Below, piece after piece: positions 1 through 6,804 of a stretch of DNA of 13,584 nt (its first letter is position 1; each line of letters begins with the position of its first letter). A program made the position numbers and the translations under genes. Under the pieces are notes generated by a model. That model was not told the origin of the DNA. It did no database searches and saw nothing but the letters and a program-made list of their open reading frames with translations. The DNA is from SIAJ01 sp036266155 (lineage in GTDB: Bacteria > Planctomycetota > Planctomycetia > Gemmatales > Gemmataceae), in contig DATANR010000293.1 of assembly GCA_036266155.1 (NCBI GenBank), positions 1 to 13,584 on the forward strand, in the 5' to 3' direction.

Positions 1-1128
1 CAGGGTCCGGCGCCGACGCCATCGACGCCAGGCAGTCCGCCGGCCGCGGCGCCGCTATTCGTCATCAACCCCTATCTGCAATATCCCACGCAGACGTCGA
101 TCACGGTGATGTGGGAGACATTCGTGGCGGGCAACTCGGCCGTTGAATTCGGCCCCTCCTCGACGACGCTTAAAAAGGTCGAGCAAGCCGACGAGGTGAC
201 GATTCACGAAGTGAAGCTGAACGGCCTGGAGCCGGAGACGAAGTACATCTATCGCGTTTCCTCGTCGGCGCCTGACGGTACGACGGTGACGAGCTCCCTC
301 TATCAGTTCATGACGGCGGTGAAGCCCGAGTCCGCGTTTTCGTTCGCGGTGATCGGCGACACACAAAAGAACCCGAAGATGACGGCCAAGGTCGCGAAGG
401 TGATGTACGATCGCCGGCCGCACTTCGTCGTCCACTGTGGCGACGTCGTCGACAATGGGCCTGACAAGGCCGAGTGGGTCCATGAATTGTTCGGTCCCTG
501 TGCGGACCTCTTCGCGCGTGCGGCCGTCTTCCCCACGATCGGCAACCACGAAAAGAACCACGCGTGGTACTACAAATACTTCAGTCTGCCGGACCCCGAA
601 TATCGCTATCGCTTCCGCTACGGCAACGCGGACTTCTTCGTGGTCGATACCAATAAGTCGGTGAAGCCGGAGAGCGAACAGTACAAGTGGCTCGATGCCG
701 AGCTGGCCAACTCGGACGCGACATGGAAGTTCGTCTATCACCACCATCCGGCATGGACATCAGACGAGGACGACTACGGCGACACGCGCAAGGGGCCTGG
801 CCGATTTGGTGATCTGAATACCCGTAATTTGGTCGCGCTGTATGAGAAGCACCGGGTCGACGTGGTGTTCAACGGGCACATCCATCTCTATGAACGGACG
901 TGGCCGATCCGGATGGGCAAGGTCGATCGCAAGAACGGCATCATCTATGTGACGAGCGGCGGAGGCGGCGGCAAGCTGGAAGACGCCGGCCCGATTCCGA
1001 CTTGGTTCAAGGCCCAGTTGCGCGTCGACTTTCACTGCTGCTATTTGAACGTGCAAGGATCGCGCCTGGAATTCCAGGCGTTCGACCACAACGGCCAGCT
1101 TTTCGATTCGTTCGAGCGCGAGAAATAG
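1..1128 (+). CDS. Metallophosphoesterase with purple-acid-phosphatase-like N-terminal domain (5' end outside window)
   Basis: The reading frame is open from base 1, so the true start and any signal peptide lie upstream; 375 residues are visible. Residues 1-18 are a Pro/Ala/Thr-rich linker. Residues from about 19 to 100 (NPYLQYPTQTSITVMW...) resemble the fibronectin-like N-terminal domain of purple acid phosphatases. The calcineurin-like catalytic domain follows with all the expected metal-ligand blocks: GDTQ (D120), GDVVD (D148, D151), GNHE (N182, H183), a triple His at 247-249, and GHIH (H293, H295) followed by LYERTWP. It probably hydrolyses a phosphomonoester or phosphodiester outside the cytoplasm. 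The second block is GDxxD rather than the GDxxY of true purple acid phosphatases, so the Fe(III)-binding Tyr appears absent and the substrate is uncertain. It converges on rpsU, with a palindrome between them. Confidence 0.88.
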   Translation, partial: QGPAPTPSTPGSPPAAAPLFVINPYLQYPTQTSITVMWETFVAGNSAVEFGPSSTTLKKVEQADEVTIHEVKLNGLEPETKYIYRVSSSAPDGTTVTSSLYQFMTAVKPESAFSFAVIGDTQKNPKMTAKVAKVMYDRRPHFVVHCGDVVDNGPDKAEWVHELFGPCADLFARAAVFPTIGNHEKNHAWYYKYFSLPDPEYRYRFRYGNADFFVVDTNKSVKPESEQYKWLDAELANSDATWKFVYHHHPAWTSDEDDYGDTRKGPGRFGDLNTRNLVALYEKHRVDVVFNGHIHLYERTWPIRMGKVDRKNGIIYVTSGGGGGKLEDAGPIPTWFKAQLRVDFHCCYLNVQGSRLEFQAFDHNGQLFDSFEREK

Positions 1129-1169
1129 CCGCTTGCGGCGTAGCGCGCTCGCGCTACGCCGCAAGCGGC
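1128..1169. terminator. Perfect palindrome, probable bidirectional terminator between convergent genes
   Basis: The arms 1128-1145 and 1152-1169 are exact reverse complements (18 bp). Two more pairs are possible inside, leaving only CT at the tip. The palindrome begins at the last base of the metallophosphoesterase stop codon and ends 11 bases before the rpsU stop codon. There is no T-tract on either side, so it is not a textbook intrinsic terminator. Each arm also contains a small palindrome of its own (ccgcttgcgg at 1129-1138 and ccgcaagcgg at 1159-1168), and the centre 1141-1156 folds as well, so a three-hairpin or cruciform form is possible. It could also be a copy of a dispersed intergenic repeat. 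Confidence 0.6.
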
Positions 1170-1180
1170 GTCTTGATGAT

Positions 1181-1393
1181 TTATCGCGGTGGCGGGGCGG
1201 TTGGCCCGAGGACACCCTTGCGGATGGCGCGGATCTTACGCAACTCGGCGCGGCGGCGGAGTTCGCAGGGTTTTTCGTAGTACTCGTGTTTGCGCAGCTC
1301 TTTTTTCAGCCCACTTCGCTCCAGCAATTTCTTGAACCGGCGGAGCGCTGCCCCAATCGGCTCACGGTCGTGAACACGCATCCGGATCGACAT
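1181..1393 (-). CDS. rpsU: 30S ribosomal protein S21 (bS21)
   Basis: The product is 70 residues long. It shows the S21 pattern: an N-terminal MRVHDREPIGAALRRFKKL segment, then the KHEYYEKP block, then an Arg/Lys-rich helix. In this family the protein binds the small ribosomal subunit near the anti-Shine-Dalgarno region and helps translation initiation. The start at 1393 is preferred because GGAG (complement of 1405-1408) lies 11 bases upstream; an in-frame ATG four codons later (1381) is the alternative. The C-terminus after RKGV is a short Pro-rich tail (LGPTAPPPR). It stands alone between accessory genes, converging on the metallophosphoesterase and diverging from the DUF1552 gene. It is the only clear housekeeping gene in the window. 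Confidence 0.93.
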   Translation of the reverse strand: MSIRMRVHDREPIGAALRRFKKLLERSGLKKELRKHEYYEKPCELRRRAELRKIRAIRKGVLGPTAPPPR

Positions 1394-1446
1394 ACGTTCA
1401 CTTACTCCACGGGCCTTGCCCAGGTTAGTTGGAAAGGGAACTTTTA

Positions 1447-1474
1447 ATCCTAGCAGCCTGCCATGTCCAGGCAA
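1447..1474 (-). promoter_or_regulatory. Candidate promoter for rpsU
   Basis: On the minus strand TTGCCT (complement of 1469-1474) and TAGGAT (complement of 1447-1452) are separated by 16 bases. Each matches the sigma-70-type consensus at four of six positions. Transcription would start about 45 bases upstream of the rpsU start codon. This rests on pattern matching alone, and planctomycete promoters are poorly defined. Confidence 0.28.
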
Positions 1475-1520
1475 CTCGTTCGCTGGGATTTTTGGCGGCG
1501 TGGACTTTCCGCGACTTCCG

Positions 1521-1549
1521 TTGACTTCGCAGCGATCAACCGAGAAGAT
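1521..1549 (+). promoter_or_regulatory. Weak candidate promoter for the DUF1552 operon
   Basis: TTGACT (1521-1526) is a good -35-like box. The hexamer 17 bases downstream, GAAGAT (1544-1549), matches the -10 consensus at only three of six positions. The site lies about 50 bases upstream of the preferred start at 1601, which is a sensible position. If real, it would drive the DUF1552, toxin-antitoxin and DUF1592-type genes together. Confidence 0.2.
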
Positions 1550-1600
1550 TCATGTGTCCCAGCCTGCCTGCCACCCGCCTCACCTTTGCGGATTGGTGTC

Positions 1601-2842
1601 ATGCCTAAATCACGGCAATTATCTCGTCGAACTTTCTTGCGCGGCGCCGGCGTCGCGCTCGCCTTGCCGCTGCTCGACACGATGCGCCCCGCCTTTGCGG
1701 CCGGCAAGTCCGATGTGCCGCGACGCATGGTCGCCATCGAAACCAACATGGGCATCCTGCCGCAGTTCTTCTTTCCGGAAAAGGCTGGCAAGGATTACGC
1801 GTTGTCGCCCTATTTGGAGCGGCTGAAGGCCTTCCGTGATCGCTTTACCGTATTCTCGGGCGTGAGCCATCCCGGCGTGACCGGCGGGCATGCGGCGGAG
1901 AAATGTTTCCTCACCGGCACGCCGCACCCGGAACGCGGCGGCTTCCGCAACTGGGTTTCGCTCGACCAGTTCGCCGCCGAGCAAGTTGGAAACCGAACAC
2001 GCTATCCGTCGCTCGTGCTCCACGTCGGCAACGAGGGGCAGACGCTCAGCTACACGCGGAGCGGCGCTCCCATCCCGCCCGAACGCAGCGCCCGCAAGCT
2101 GTTCGAACGTCTGTTCGTCCAAGGCAAACCGGACGAAGTCGCGGCCGCCGTCGAAGCGCTTCGCCAGGGCCGCAGCACGCTCGACTTTGTCGGCGACCAA
2201 TCGAAACGTCTAAGCGGTTCGCTGCCGCCGGCCGATCGGCAACGACTTGATCAATACTTCACGGCCGTCCGCGACCTGGAGCAACGTCTGCACAGTGCCG
2301 AGGAATGGGAACACAAGCCGAAGCCGAAAGTGAACGTGCCGCCGCCGACTGACATCGACGACGTCCGCGAGTTCGCCCGCAAGACACGCGTGATGCTCGA
2401 CGTGGTCAAGCTGGCACTCGAAACCGATTCAACGCGGATCGTGTCGCTCTTTATCGACACGACGGTGATCCACAACATCACCCACCACGGCAACCGACCC
2501 GACGTGCTAGCCGACCTGCGTGCCAAGGAGGAGGGCCAGTTCGATGCGCTGGCCGCGTTCCTCAAGACACTCAGTGAAGGCAAGGAAGACGGCGAAACGC
2601 TCTTCGATCGCACGATGGTCCTGTACGGCACGTGCATGGGCAGTGCGAACAGCCACGCGAACAACAACCTCCCCGTCCTCCTCGCCGGCGGCGGCTTCAA
2701 GCACGGCCAACACCTGGCGTTCGACAAAGAGAACAATTACGCGCTGGCGAACCTGTACGTGTCGATGCTGCAACGCCTGGGCATCGAAACCCGCGAATTC
2801 TCCACCGGCAAAGGCACGATGCGCGGGCTGGAATTGGCATAA
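1601..2842 (+). CDS. DUF1552 (HXXSHH-type) family protein with Tat signal
   Basis: The product has 413 residues. The start at 1601 is chosen because it places a twin-arginine signal at once: SRRTFLRG at residues 8-15, a hydrophobic stretch, and a likely cleavage near AFA-A at 31-34. An in-frame ATG at 1463 would add 46 residues without signal character. The rest matches the planctomycete DUF1552 family, whose catalytic role is not established. The signature motif is present as HNITHH at residues 291-296, with Thr where the family name gives Ser. Other typical segments are GVSHPGVTGGHA and a C-terminal TMVLYGTCMG followed by LPVLLAGGG. Family members usually sit beside a DUF1592-type haem-motif protein. 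Here that partner is the gene at 3531, with a toxin-antitoxin pair between. Export by Tat suggests a folded, perhaps cofactor-bearing, protein outside the cytoplasm. Confidence 0.9.
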   Translation: MPKSRQLSRRTFLRGAGVALALPLLDTMRPAFAAGKSDVPRRMVAIETNMGILPQFFFPEKAGKDYALSPYLERLKAFRDRFTVFSGVSHPGVTGGHAAEKCFLTGTPHPERGGFRNWVSLDQFAAEQVGNRTRYPSLVLHVGNEGQTLSYTRSGAPIPPERSARKLFERLFVQGKPDEVAAAVEALRQGRSTLDFVGDQSKRLSGSLPPADRQRLDQYFTAVRDLEQRLHSAEEWEHKPKPKVNVPPPTDIDDVREFARKTRVMLDVVKLALETDSTRIVSLFIDTTVIHNITHHGNRPDVLADLRAKEEGQFDALAAFLKTLSEGKEDGETLFDRTMVLYGTCMGSANSHANNNLPVLLAGGGFKHGQHLAFDKENNYALANLYVSMLQRLGIETREFSTGKGTMRGLELA

Positions 2843-2850
2843 TTGGAAGA

Positions 2851-2855
2851 GGAGG
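2851..2855 (+). promoter_or_regulatory. Strong ribosome binding site deciding the antitoxin start
   Basis: GGAGG lies 5 bases before the ATG at 2861 and only 8 bases after the DUF1552 stop codon. It fixes the antitoxin start at 2861 instead of the in-frame TTG at 2843. It is the strongest Shine-Dalgarno sequence in the operon, fitting the need to make antitoxin in excess over toxin. Confidence 0.75.
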
Positions 2856-2860
2856 TACGT

Positions 2861-3103
2861 ATGTCCGCAATCATTACTCTCGATCAGGCTCAGATTCAGC
2901 TCAAGGACCTTGTCCGGCAACTCGGGCCGGGCGACGAATTGGTCATCACCGAAAATGAGCGGCCCGTGGCCAAGCTGGTCGGCGAGGGCATTAAAGGACA
3001 GAAGGGGCCGCGTCCCGGCCCGGGCTTGCTTCGCGGGTCTGTCACATACATGGCGCCGGACTTTGATGAGCCTTTGGAAGACATGCGCGAGTACATGGAA
3101 TGA
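2861..3103 (+). CDS. Phd/YefM-type antitoxin
   Basis: The product has 80 residues. The N-terminal half (about residues 1-42, SAIITLDQAQIQLKDLV...DELVITENERPVAKLV) has the Phd/YefM DNA-binding fold pattern. A Gly/Pro-rich linker follows (about 43-58), then an acidic C-terminal tail (APDFDEPLEDMREYME), the kind of segment that folds onto a PIN toxin and blocks it. In this family the antitoxin also represses its own promoter, often together with the toxin. Its stop codon overlaps the toxin start as ATGA at 3100-3103, the usual sign of translational coupling. No obvious operator palindrome was seen just upstream, where the DUF1552 coding sequence ends, so it may rely on the operon's promoter. Confidence 0.9.
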   Translation: MSAIITLDQAQIQLKDLVRQLGPGDELVITENERPVAKLVGEGIKGQKGPRPGPGLLRGSVTYMAPDFDEPLEDMREYME

Positions 3104-3495
3104 GGTTGTTGCTCGATACGCATACGTTCATCTGGCTCATCGACGGCAGTCCACGCATTAGCGTTGCGGCCAACGCGTCATTGGTTGACCCGGCCAATGA
3201 ACTGTTCTTCAACATTGCGTCGGTTTGGGAGATGGCAATAAAGATCAACCGGAAAAAACTCAGTCTGTCCTTGGGTCTTGATGCATTCGTAATACAAGGG
3301 ATCACCGCCTACGGAATTAAATTGCTCCGGCTCACCGTTGAAGATTGCGTCGAATATGTGACGCTGCCATTTCCCTTGCAACAGCATCGCGATCCGTTTG
3401 ACCGGATGATTATCGTGCACGCCCAGCGACATGGCCTGACCGTGGTTGGAACTGATCCGAATTTCGACGCCTATGGCGTCACGCGGTTATGGTGA
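3100..3495 (+). CDS. PIN-domain toxin (VapC-like ribonuclease)
   Basis: The product is 131 residues, the usual size for a single-domain PIN toxin. The four acidic residues of the metal-dependent RNase site are visible: D6 in LLLDTHTFIW, E44 in ASVWEMAIK, D98 in HRDPFDRM, and D119 in VVGTDPNF. Known VapC-like proteins cut tRNA or rRNA and stop growth when the antitoxin is lost; the target here cannot be read from sequence. It follows the antitoxin with a 4-base overlap. Its stop (3493-3495) lies inside a possible upstream start of the next gene (ATG at 3489). G+C over 3181-3420 is about 48 percent, clearly below the flanking genes, suggesting acquisition by transfer. All catalytic acids are present, so it looks intact. 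Confidence 0.92.
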   Translation: MRLLLDTHTFIWLIDGSPRISVAANASLVDPANELFFNIASVWEMAIKINRKKLSLSLGLDAFVIQGITAYGIKLLRLTVEDCVEYVTLPFPLQQHRDPFDRMIIVHAQRHGLTVVGTDPNFDAYGVTRLW

Positions 3496-3530
3496 TTGAA
3501 CTCCTCAAACCTCCCGCCTTGAAATTTCGC

Positions 3531-6149
3531 ATGATTCGCACGTATTGGCAGCCTGTCTTCGCTCTAATCCTGGCATTGTCGCCCGCCGTCGCCATCGCGT
3601 CGTCGCCGACGGCTTTTTTCGACGCACATTGTTATTCCTGCCACGACACAGCGAACAAACAGGGCGGCTTCGATTTATCCACACTGAAGTTCGAGCCGGC
3701 CGACCCCGAGAATTTTGCCAAGTGGGTCAAAGTCCACGACCGCATTGCCAGCGGCGAGATGCCGCCCAAGAAGAAGCCGCGGCCGCCGGCAGGCGACGTG
3801 ACGGCTGTCACGAAAGCGCTTCACGATGATCTCGTCGCCTCCGAGCGCAAAGCAAACGCAAGCGATGGCCGCACACGCGTTCGTCGGCTCACACGGGTCG
3901 AATACGAGAACACCGTTCGCGATCTGTTCGATTTGCCGGGCCTGCTTGTGCAAGCCGATCTGCCCGCCGACGGGCAAATTCACGGCTTCGACAAGAATGC
4001 TGACGCACTCGACCTCTCGCATGTCACTCTCGCCAAGTACCTCGAAACGGCCGACCGCATCCTTGACACCGCGATCGCCACGCGGCCGCGGCCGCCGCAA
4101 CCGATCAAGCAGCGCATTTCGCTTGCCAACCCGCATGGCTTCGTCGCCCACGTCATCATGAACGGCGATGGCGTCTTGCTGAAGAACAAGCAGCCCGACC
4201 CGGACTTCCCGCCCGCCGGCGAGCACGCGCACCTTGATCAGGGGGCGCACGAGCGGATGGGCTCATTCCACAACGGCGCGAGCGTCGGCTTGTTTCGGCA
4301 CGAAGACGAATCGCTCAGCCCGTACTTCAACGAGTTCGTCGCCATCTATCCGGGCCGCTATCGGCTAACAACCTCTTTGTGGAGCTTTACCTGGGACACG
4401 GGCAAAGTGCTTCCCGCGCGCGGGACCGAGGCGGCCCGCCTGTCAATCGTCCAGCTCGTCGGCGACGGTCGCGGCGGCGGACATCCGAGCACCGTACTCG
4501 GCTACTATGACGCACCGTCGATGAACGAACTCAAACACGAAGTCGTGACGTGGCTGAACCCGCGCGAGACGATCGGTTTCAACACGGCTTCGCTGGCCCC
4601 GGCCGCCAACTACTACAAGAAGAAGCGGGCCCTGGAGTTCGCCGGCCCCGGCATCACCTGCGATTTTCTCGATGTCGAAGGCCCGCTGCACGATGTCTGG
4701 CCGCCGGTCGGGCACCAGCGGCTCTTTGGCGACGTGCCGATCGAAGAGTTCATCGCGAAGGATCACCCCGGCGTTCGCCCGCCGGCACGCACGCCGGATC
4801 GGCAGCAACTTTTCATGGGCAAGAACAAGCCGGACCCGGTGCCCGGCGTCTGGACGGTGACGAGCAAGCAACCGCTCGTCGATGCGGACCGGCTGCTCGC
4901 CGATTTCCTGCCGCGTGCCTTTCGTCGGCCAGTGTCGGCTGAAGTGCGCAAAGAGTACGTGACCAAGGTCGCGGCTCGCCTGAAGGCCGGCGACTGTTTC
5001 GAGACAGCCCTGCGCTGGGCCTATCGGGCGGCCCTCTGTTCGCCGGACTTTCTGTACCATGTCGAACCCGCCGGCGCGACCGACGATCATGCACGAGCCT
5101 GCCGGCTGTCGTACTTCTTGTGGAACTCGATGCCGGATGAAAAGCTCGCGAACCGCGCGGCCACCGGTCAATTGAAGAAGCCCGAGGTTCTCCGCAGCGA
5201 AGTCGAGCGAATGCTCGCGGACGGCAAATCGAAGCGCTTCGTCGAAGATTTTCTCGGTCAATGGCTCAAGCTCCGGCTGATCGCGGCTAACGATCCGGAC
5301 CGCAAGCTCTATCCGGAGTTCAGCAAGTATCTCGAAGACTCGATGCTCGCCGAATCGCGCGCGTATTTCCGTGAACTGCTCGACAAGAATCTGACGGCCG
5401 ATCGGCTCGTGAAGTCCGACTTCGCGATGGTCAACGAGAAGCTCGCGGTCCACTATGGCATCCCCGATGTGAGCGGCTCGCAAATTCGCCGAGTGCCGTT
5501 GCCGGCCGGCTGCCCGCGGGGCGGCTTCCTGACACAGGCGGCCGTTCTCAAGGTGACGGCCAATGGCACCACGACGTCGCCGGTCCCCCGCGGGGCCTTT
5601 GTACTCGATCGCCTGCTCGGCAAGCCGCCCGAGCCGCCGCCGCCGAATGTGCCGGCCGTCGAGCCGGATGTCCGCGGCGCGACGACCATCCGCGAGCAAC
5701 TCGACAAGCATCGCAACAACGCGGCCTGTGCGGCGTGTCATGCGAAGATCGATCCGCCCGGTTTCGCCTTGGAAGAGTTCGACGTGATCGGCGGCCAGCG
5801 CTCACGCTATCGTTCGCTGGGCGCCGGCGACCCGGCGCCGCGCGGCAAAATTGATCCGTTCATCGGCATCGGCTTCAAGCTCGGCCAACCGGTTGACCCG
5901 AGCGGCATGCTGCCCGACGGCCGCAAGTTCACGGGCATCGCGGAGTTCCAGACGCTGCTTGCCGCAGATAAGGATGCGCTGCTCACCAACCTCGCCCGCC
6001 AGTTCGCGGTCTATTCGACGGGCCGCGGCGTCTCGTTCGCCGATCGCGATGATATTGCCGGAATTGTCGGGGCGACCAACAAGAGTGGCGGCGGGATCCG
6101 CACACTGATCCACGAGTTGGTTGAGAGTCGGCTATTTGCGGCGCGATAA
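3531..6149 (+). CDS. DUF1587/DUF1595/DUF1592/DUF1588/DUF1585 protein with two c-type haem motifs
   Basis: The product has 872 residues. The start at 3531 is chosen because it begins directly with a Sec signal peptide (MIRTYWQPVFALILALSPAV, likely cut after AIA near residue 23); the ATG at 3489 would place 14 residues before it and overlap the toxin gene. In order: a cytochrome-like segment with CYSCH (34-38), the DUF1587 block RRLTRVEYENTVRDLF (118-133), a large middle insert (about 200-430), the DUF1595 block LPRAFRRPV (from 460), DUF1592 (about 500-640, ALRWAYRAALCSPDFLYHVE), DUF1588 from GGFLTQ (664) through CAACH (733-737), and DUF1585 at the end (about 800-870, ending RTLIHELVESRLFAAR). 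The two CxxCH motifs predict covalent haem and an extracytoplasmic place, but no reaction is established for this family. It probably works with the DUF1552 protein encoded upstream. Ribosome binding site is weak. Confidence 0.9.
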   Translation: MIRTYWQPVFALILALSPAVAIASSPTAFFDAHCYSCHDTANKQGGFDLSTLKFEPADPENFAKWVKVHDRIASGEMPPKKKPRPPAGDVTAVTKALHDDLVASERKANASDGRTRVRRLTRVEYENTVRDLFDLPGLLVQADLPADGQIHGFDKNADALDLSHVTLAKYLETADRILDTAIATRPRPPQPIKQRISLANPHGFVAHVIMNGDGVLLKNKQPDPDFPPAGEHAHLDQGAHERMGSFHNGASVGLFRHEDESLSPYFNEFVAIYPGRYRLTTSLWSFTWDTGKVLPARGTEAARLSIVQLVGDGRGGGHPSTVLGYYDAPSMNELKHEVVTWLNPRETIGFNTASLAPAANYYKKKRALEFAGPGITCDFLDVEGPLHDVWPPVGHQRLFGDVPIEEFIAKDHPGVRPPARTPDRQQLFMGKNKPDPVPGVWTVTSKQPLVDADRLLADFLPRAFRRPVSAEVRKEYVTKVAARLKAGDCFETALRWAYRAALCSPDFLYHVEPAGATDDHARACRLSYFLWNSMPDEKLANRAATGQLKKPEVLRSEVERMLADGKSKRFVEDFLGQWLKLRLIAANDPDRKLYPEFSKYLEDSMLAESRAYFRELLDKNLTADRLVKSDFAMVNEKLAVHYGIPDVSGSQIRRVPLPAGCPRGGFLTQAAVLKVTANGTTTSPVPRGAFVLDRLLGKPPEPPPPNVPAVEPDVRGATTIREQLDKHRNNAACAACHAKIDPPGFALEEFDVIGGQRSRYRSLGAGDPAPRGKIDPFIGIGFKLGQPVDPSGMLPDGRKFTGIAEFQTLLAADKDALLTNLARQFAVYSTGRGVSFADRDDIAGIVGATNKSGGGIRTLIHELVESRLFAAR

Positions 6150-6152
6150 AGA

Positions 6153-6277
6153 AGTGTCACGCAAAGGCGCAAAGACGCAAAGAAGACAAGAAGAACGGAG
6201 AGAGAAATGCGAGTCAGTTCCCGAGTCACCATCTGTTCTTCTGTCTTCTTTGCGTCTTTGCGCCTTTGCGTGACACT
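6153..6277. repeat. Long inverted repeat of the 'cgcaaaggcgcaaagacgcaaag' type
   Basis: The arms 6153-6188 and 6242-6277 are exact reverse complements (36 bp). With one bulged A they extend to 6153-6196 and 6235-6277. The loop of 38 bases (6197-6234) holds GGAG and the start codon of the HMA-domain gene. The motif is the kind of dispersed repeat that recurs in planctomycete, cyanobacterial and other environmental genomes; its translations (for example AKAQRRKE or FASLRLCV) turn up often in predicted proteins. That statement is from general familiarity, and no other copy lies in this window. No target-site duplication or transposase is visible, so a small non-autonomous element is possible but unproven. 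Confidence 0.85.
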
Positions 6278-6803
6278 CTGTCTTTTCGCCTTCCCAATCG
6301 CTGCAGAGGACAAGAAGGACATCAAGCCGGAGAAGATCACCTATCGCGTGCTCGGGCTCTTCTCCCCGGATCGTGAGAAGGATCTGCGTGAAGCATTCAA
6401 AGAAATCACGGACATCACGCTTGTGGCCGCCGATTTTGAGGGAGGCGAGATCACGGTCGAGTTCGCGCCGGCAAAGCAGTTTCCCGGCCAGAAGCCGGAG
6501 CGTGTCGCCGAGTTGGTCAACGACAAGGTCCGCCAGGCAACGCACCACACCTTCGGCGTGAAGCCGCGGAGCACGGTTGCACGCGACAAGCTGCAACAAG
6601 TCGTCATCCCCGTCGCCGGACTCGATTGCAAGGCCTGCTGCCTGGCGGCTTACGAGATCGTCGCCGGAGTCGACGGCGTCATGCAAGCAACCGCGAGCTT
6701 CAAGGAGGGCAAGGTGACGGCCAAGATTGATCCGTCGAAGACGGACAAAGCGAAGTTGGAAGACGCGCTGCAGAAGCGCGGCGTGCAGATCACGATGCCG
6801 TGA
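6207..6803 (+). CDS. Exported protein with two HMA-like (heavy-metal-associated) domains
   Basis: The product has 198 residues. GGAG at 6197-6200, 6 bases before the ATG, supports the start at 6207. Residues 1-33 look like a Sec signal peptide ending AFPIAA before EDKK. The C-terminal domain (about 131-196) is HMA-like: VIPVAGLDCKACC carries the metal-binding cysteines (C141, C144, plus C145), followed by AAYEIVAGVDGV and a KVTAKIDP strand. Residues about 44-118 resemble a second HMA fold (YRVLGLFSPDREKDLREAF...GEITVEFAP) that lacks the cysteines. A role in binding or handing over copper or a similar metal outside the cytoplasm is inferred. The gene lies 57 bases after the haem-motif gene on the same strand and may be co-transcribed with it. 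Residues 10-24 are encoded by the right arm of the inverted repeat. Confidence 0.82.
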   Translation: MRVSSRVTICSSVFFASLRLCVTLCLFAFPIAAEDKKDIKPEKITYRVLGLFSPDREKDLREAFKEITDITLVAADFEGGEITVEFAPAKQFPGQKPERVAELVNDKVRQATHHTFGVKPRSTVARDKLQQVVIPVAGLDCKACCLAAYEIVAGVDGVMQATASFKEGKVTAKIDPSKTDKAKLEDALQKRGVQITMP

Positions 6804-6804
6804 G

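Noticed and set aside
1463..1600. Longer N-terminus for the DUF1552 protein from the ATG at 1463
   Set aside because: It would bury the twin-arginine signal 50 residues inside the protein and overlap the likely rpsU promoter region. No good ribosome binding site was seen for it.
3489..3530. Earlier start for the haem-motif protein at 3489
   Set aside because: It overlaps the toxin stop codon and puts 14 residues in front of an otherwise clean signal peptide. Translational coupling from the toxin could make it real, so it is not fully excluded.
4443..5741. A 432-codon open frame on the minus strand opposite the haem-motif gene
   Set aside because: It is antisense to a protein with clear DUF1595/1592/1588 domains and CAACH. 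Its translation is Arg-rich and low in domain content, the usual shadow of high-GC codon use.
6161..6182. CRISPR-like short repeats (gcaaag units)
   Set aside because: The units are adjacent parts of one inverted-repeat arm. There are no regularly spaced unique spacers.
6150..6280. Insertion sequence with transposase around the inverted repeat
   Set aside because: There is no transposase reading frame and no visible target-site duplication. The repeat is at most a non-autonomous element.
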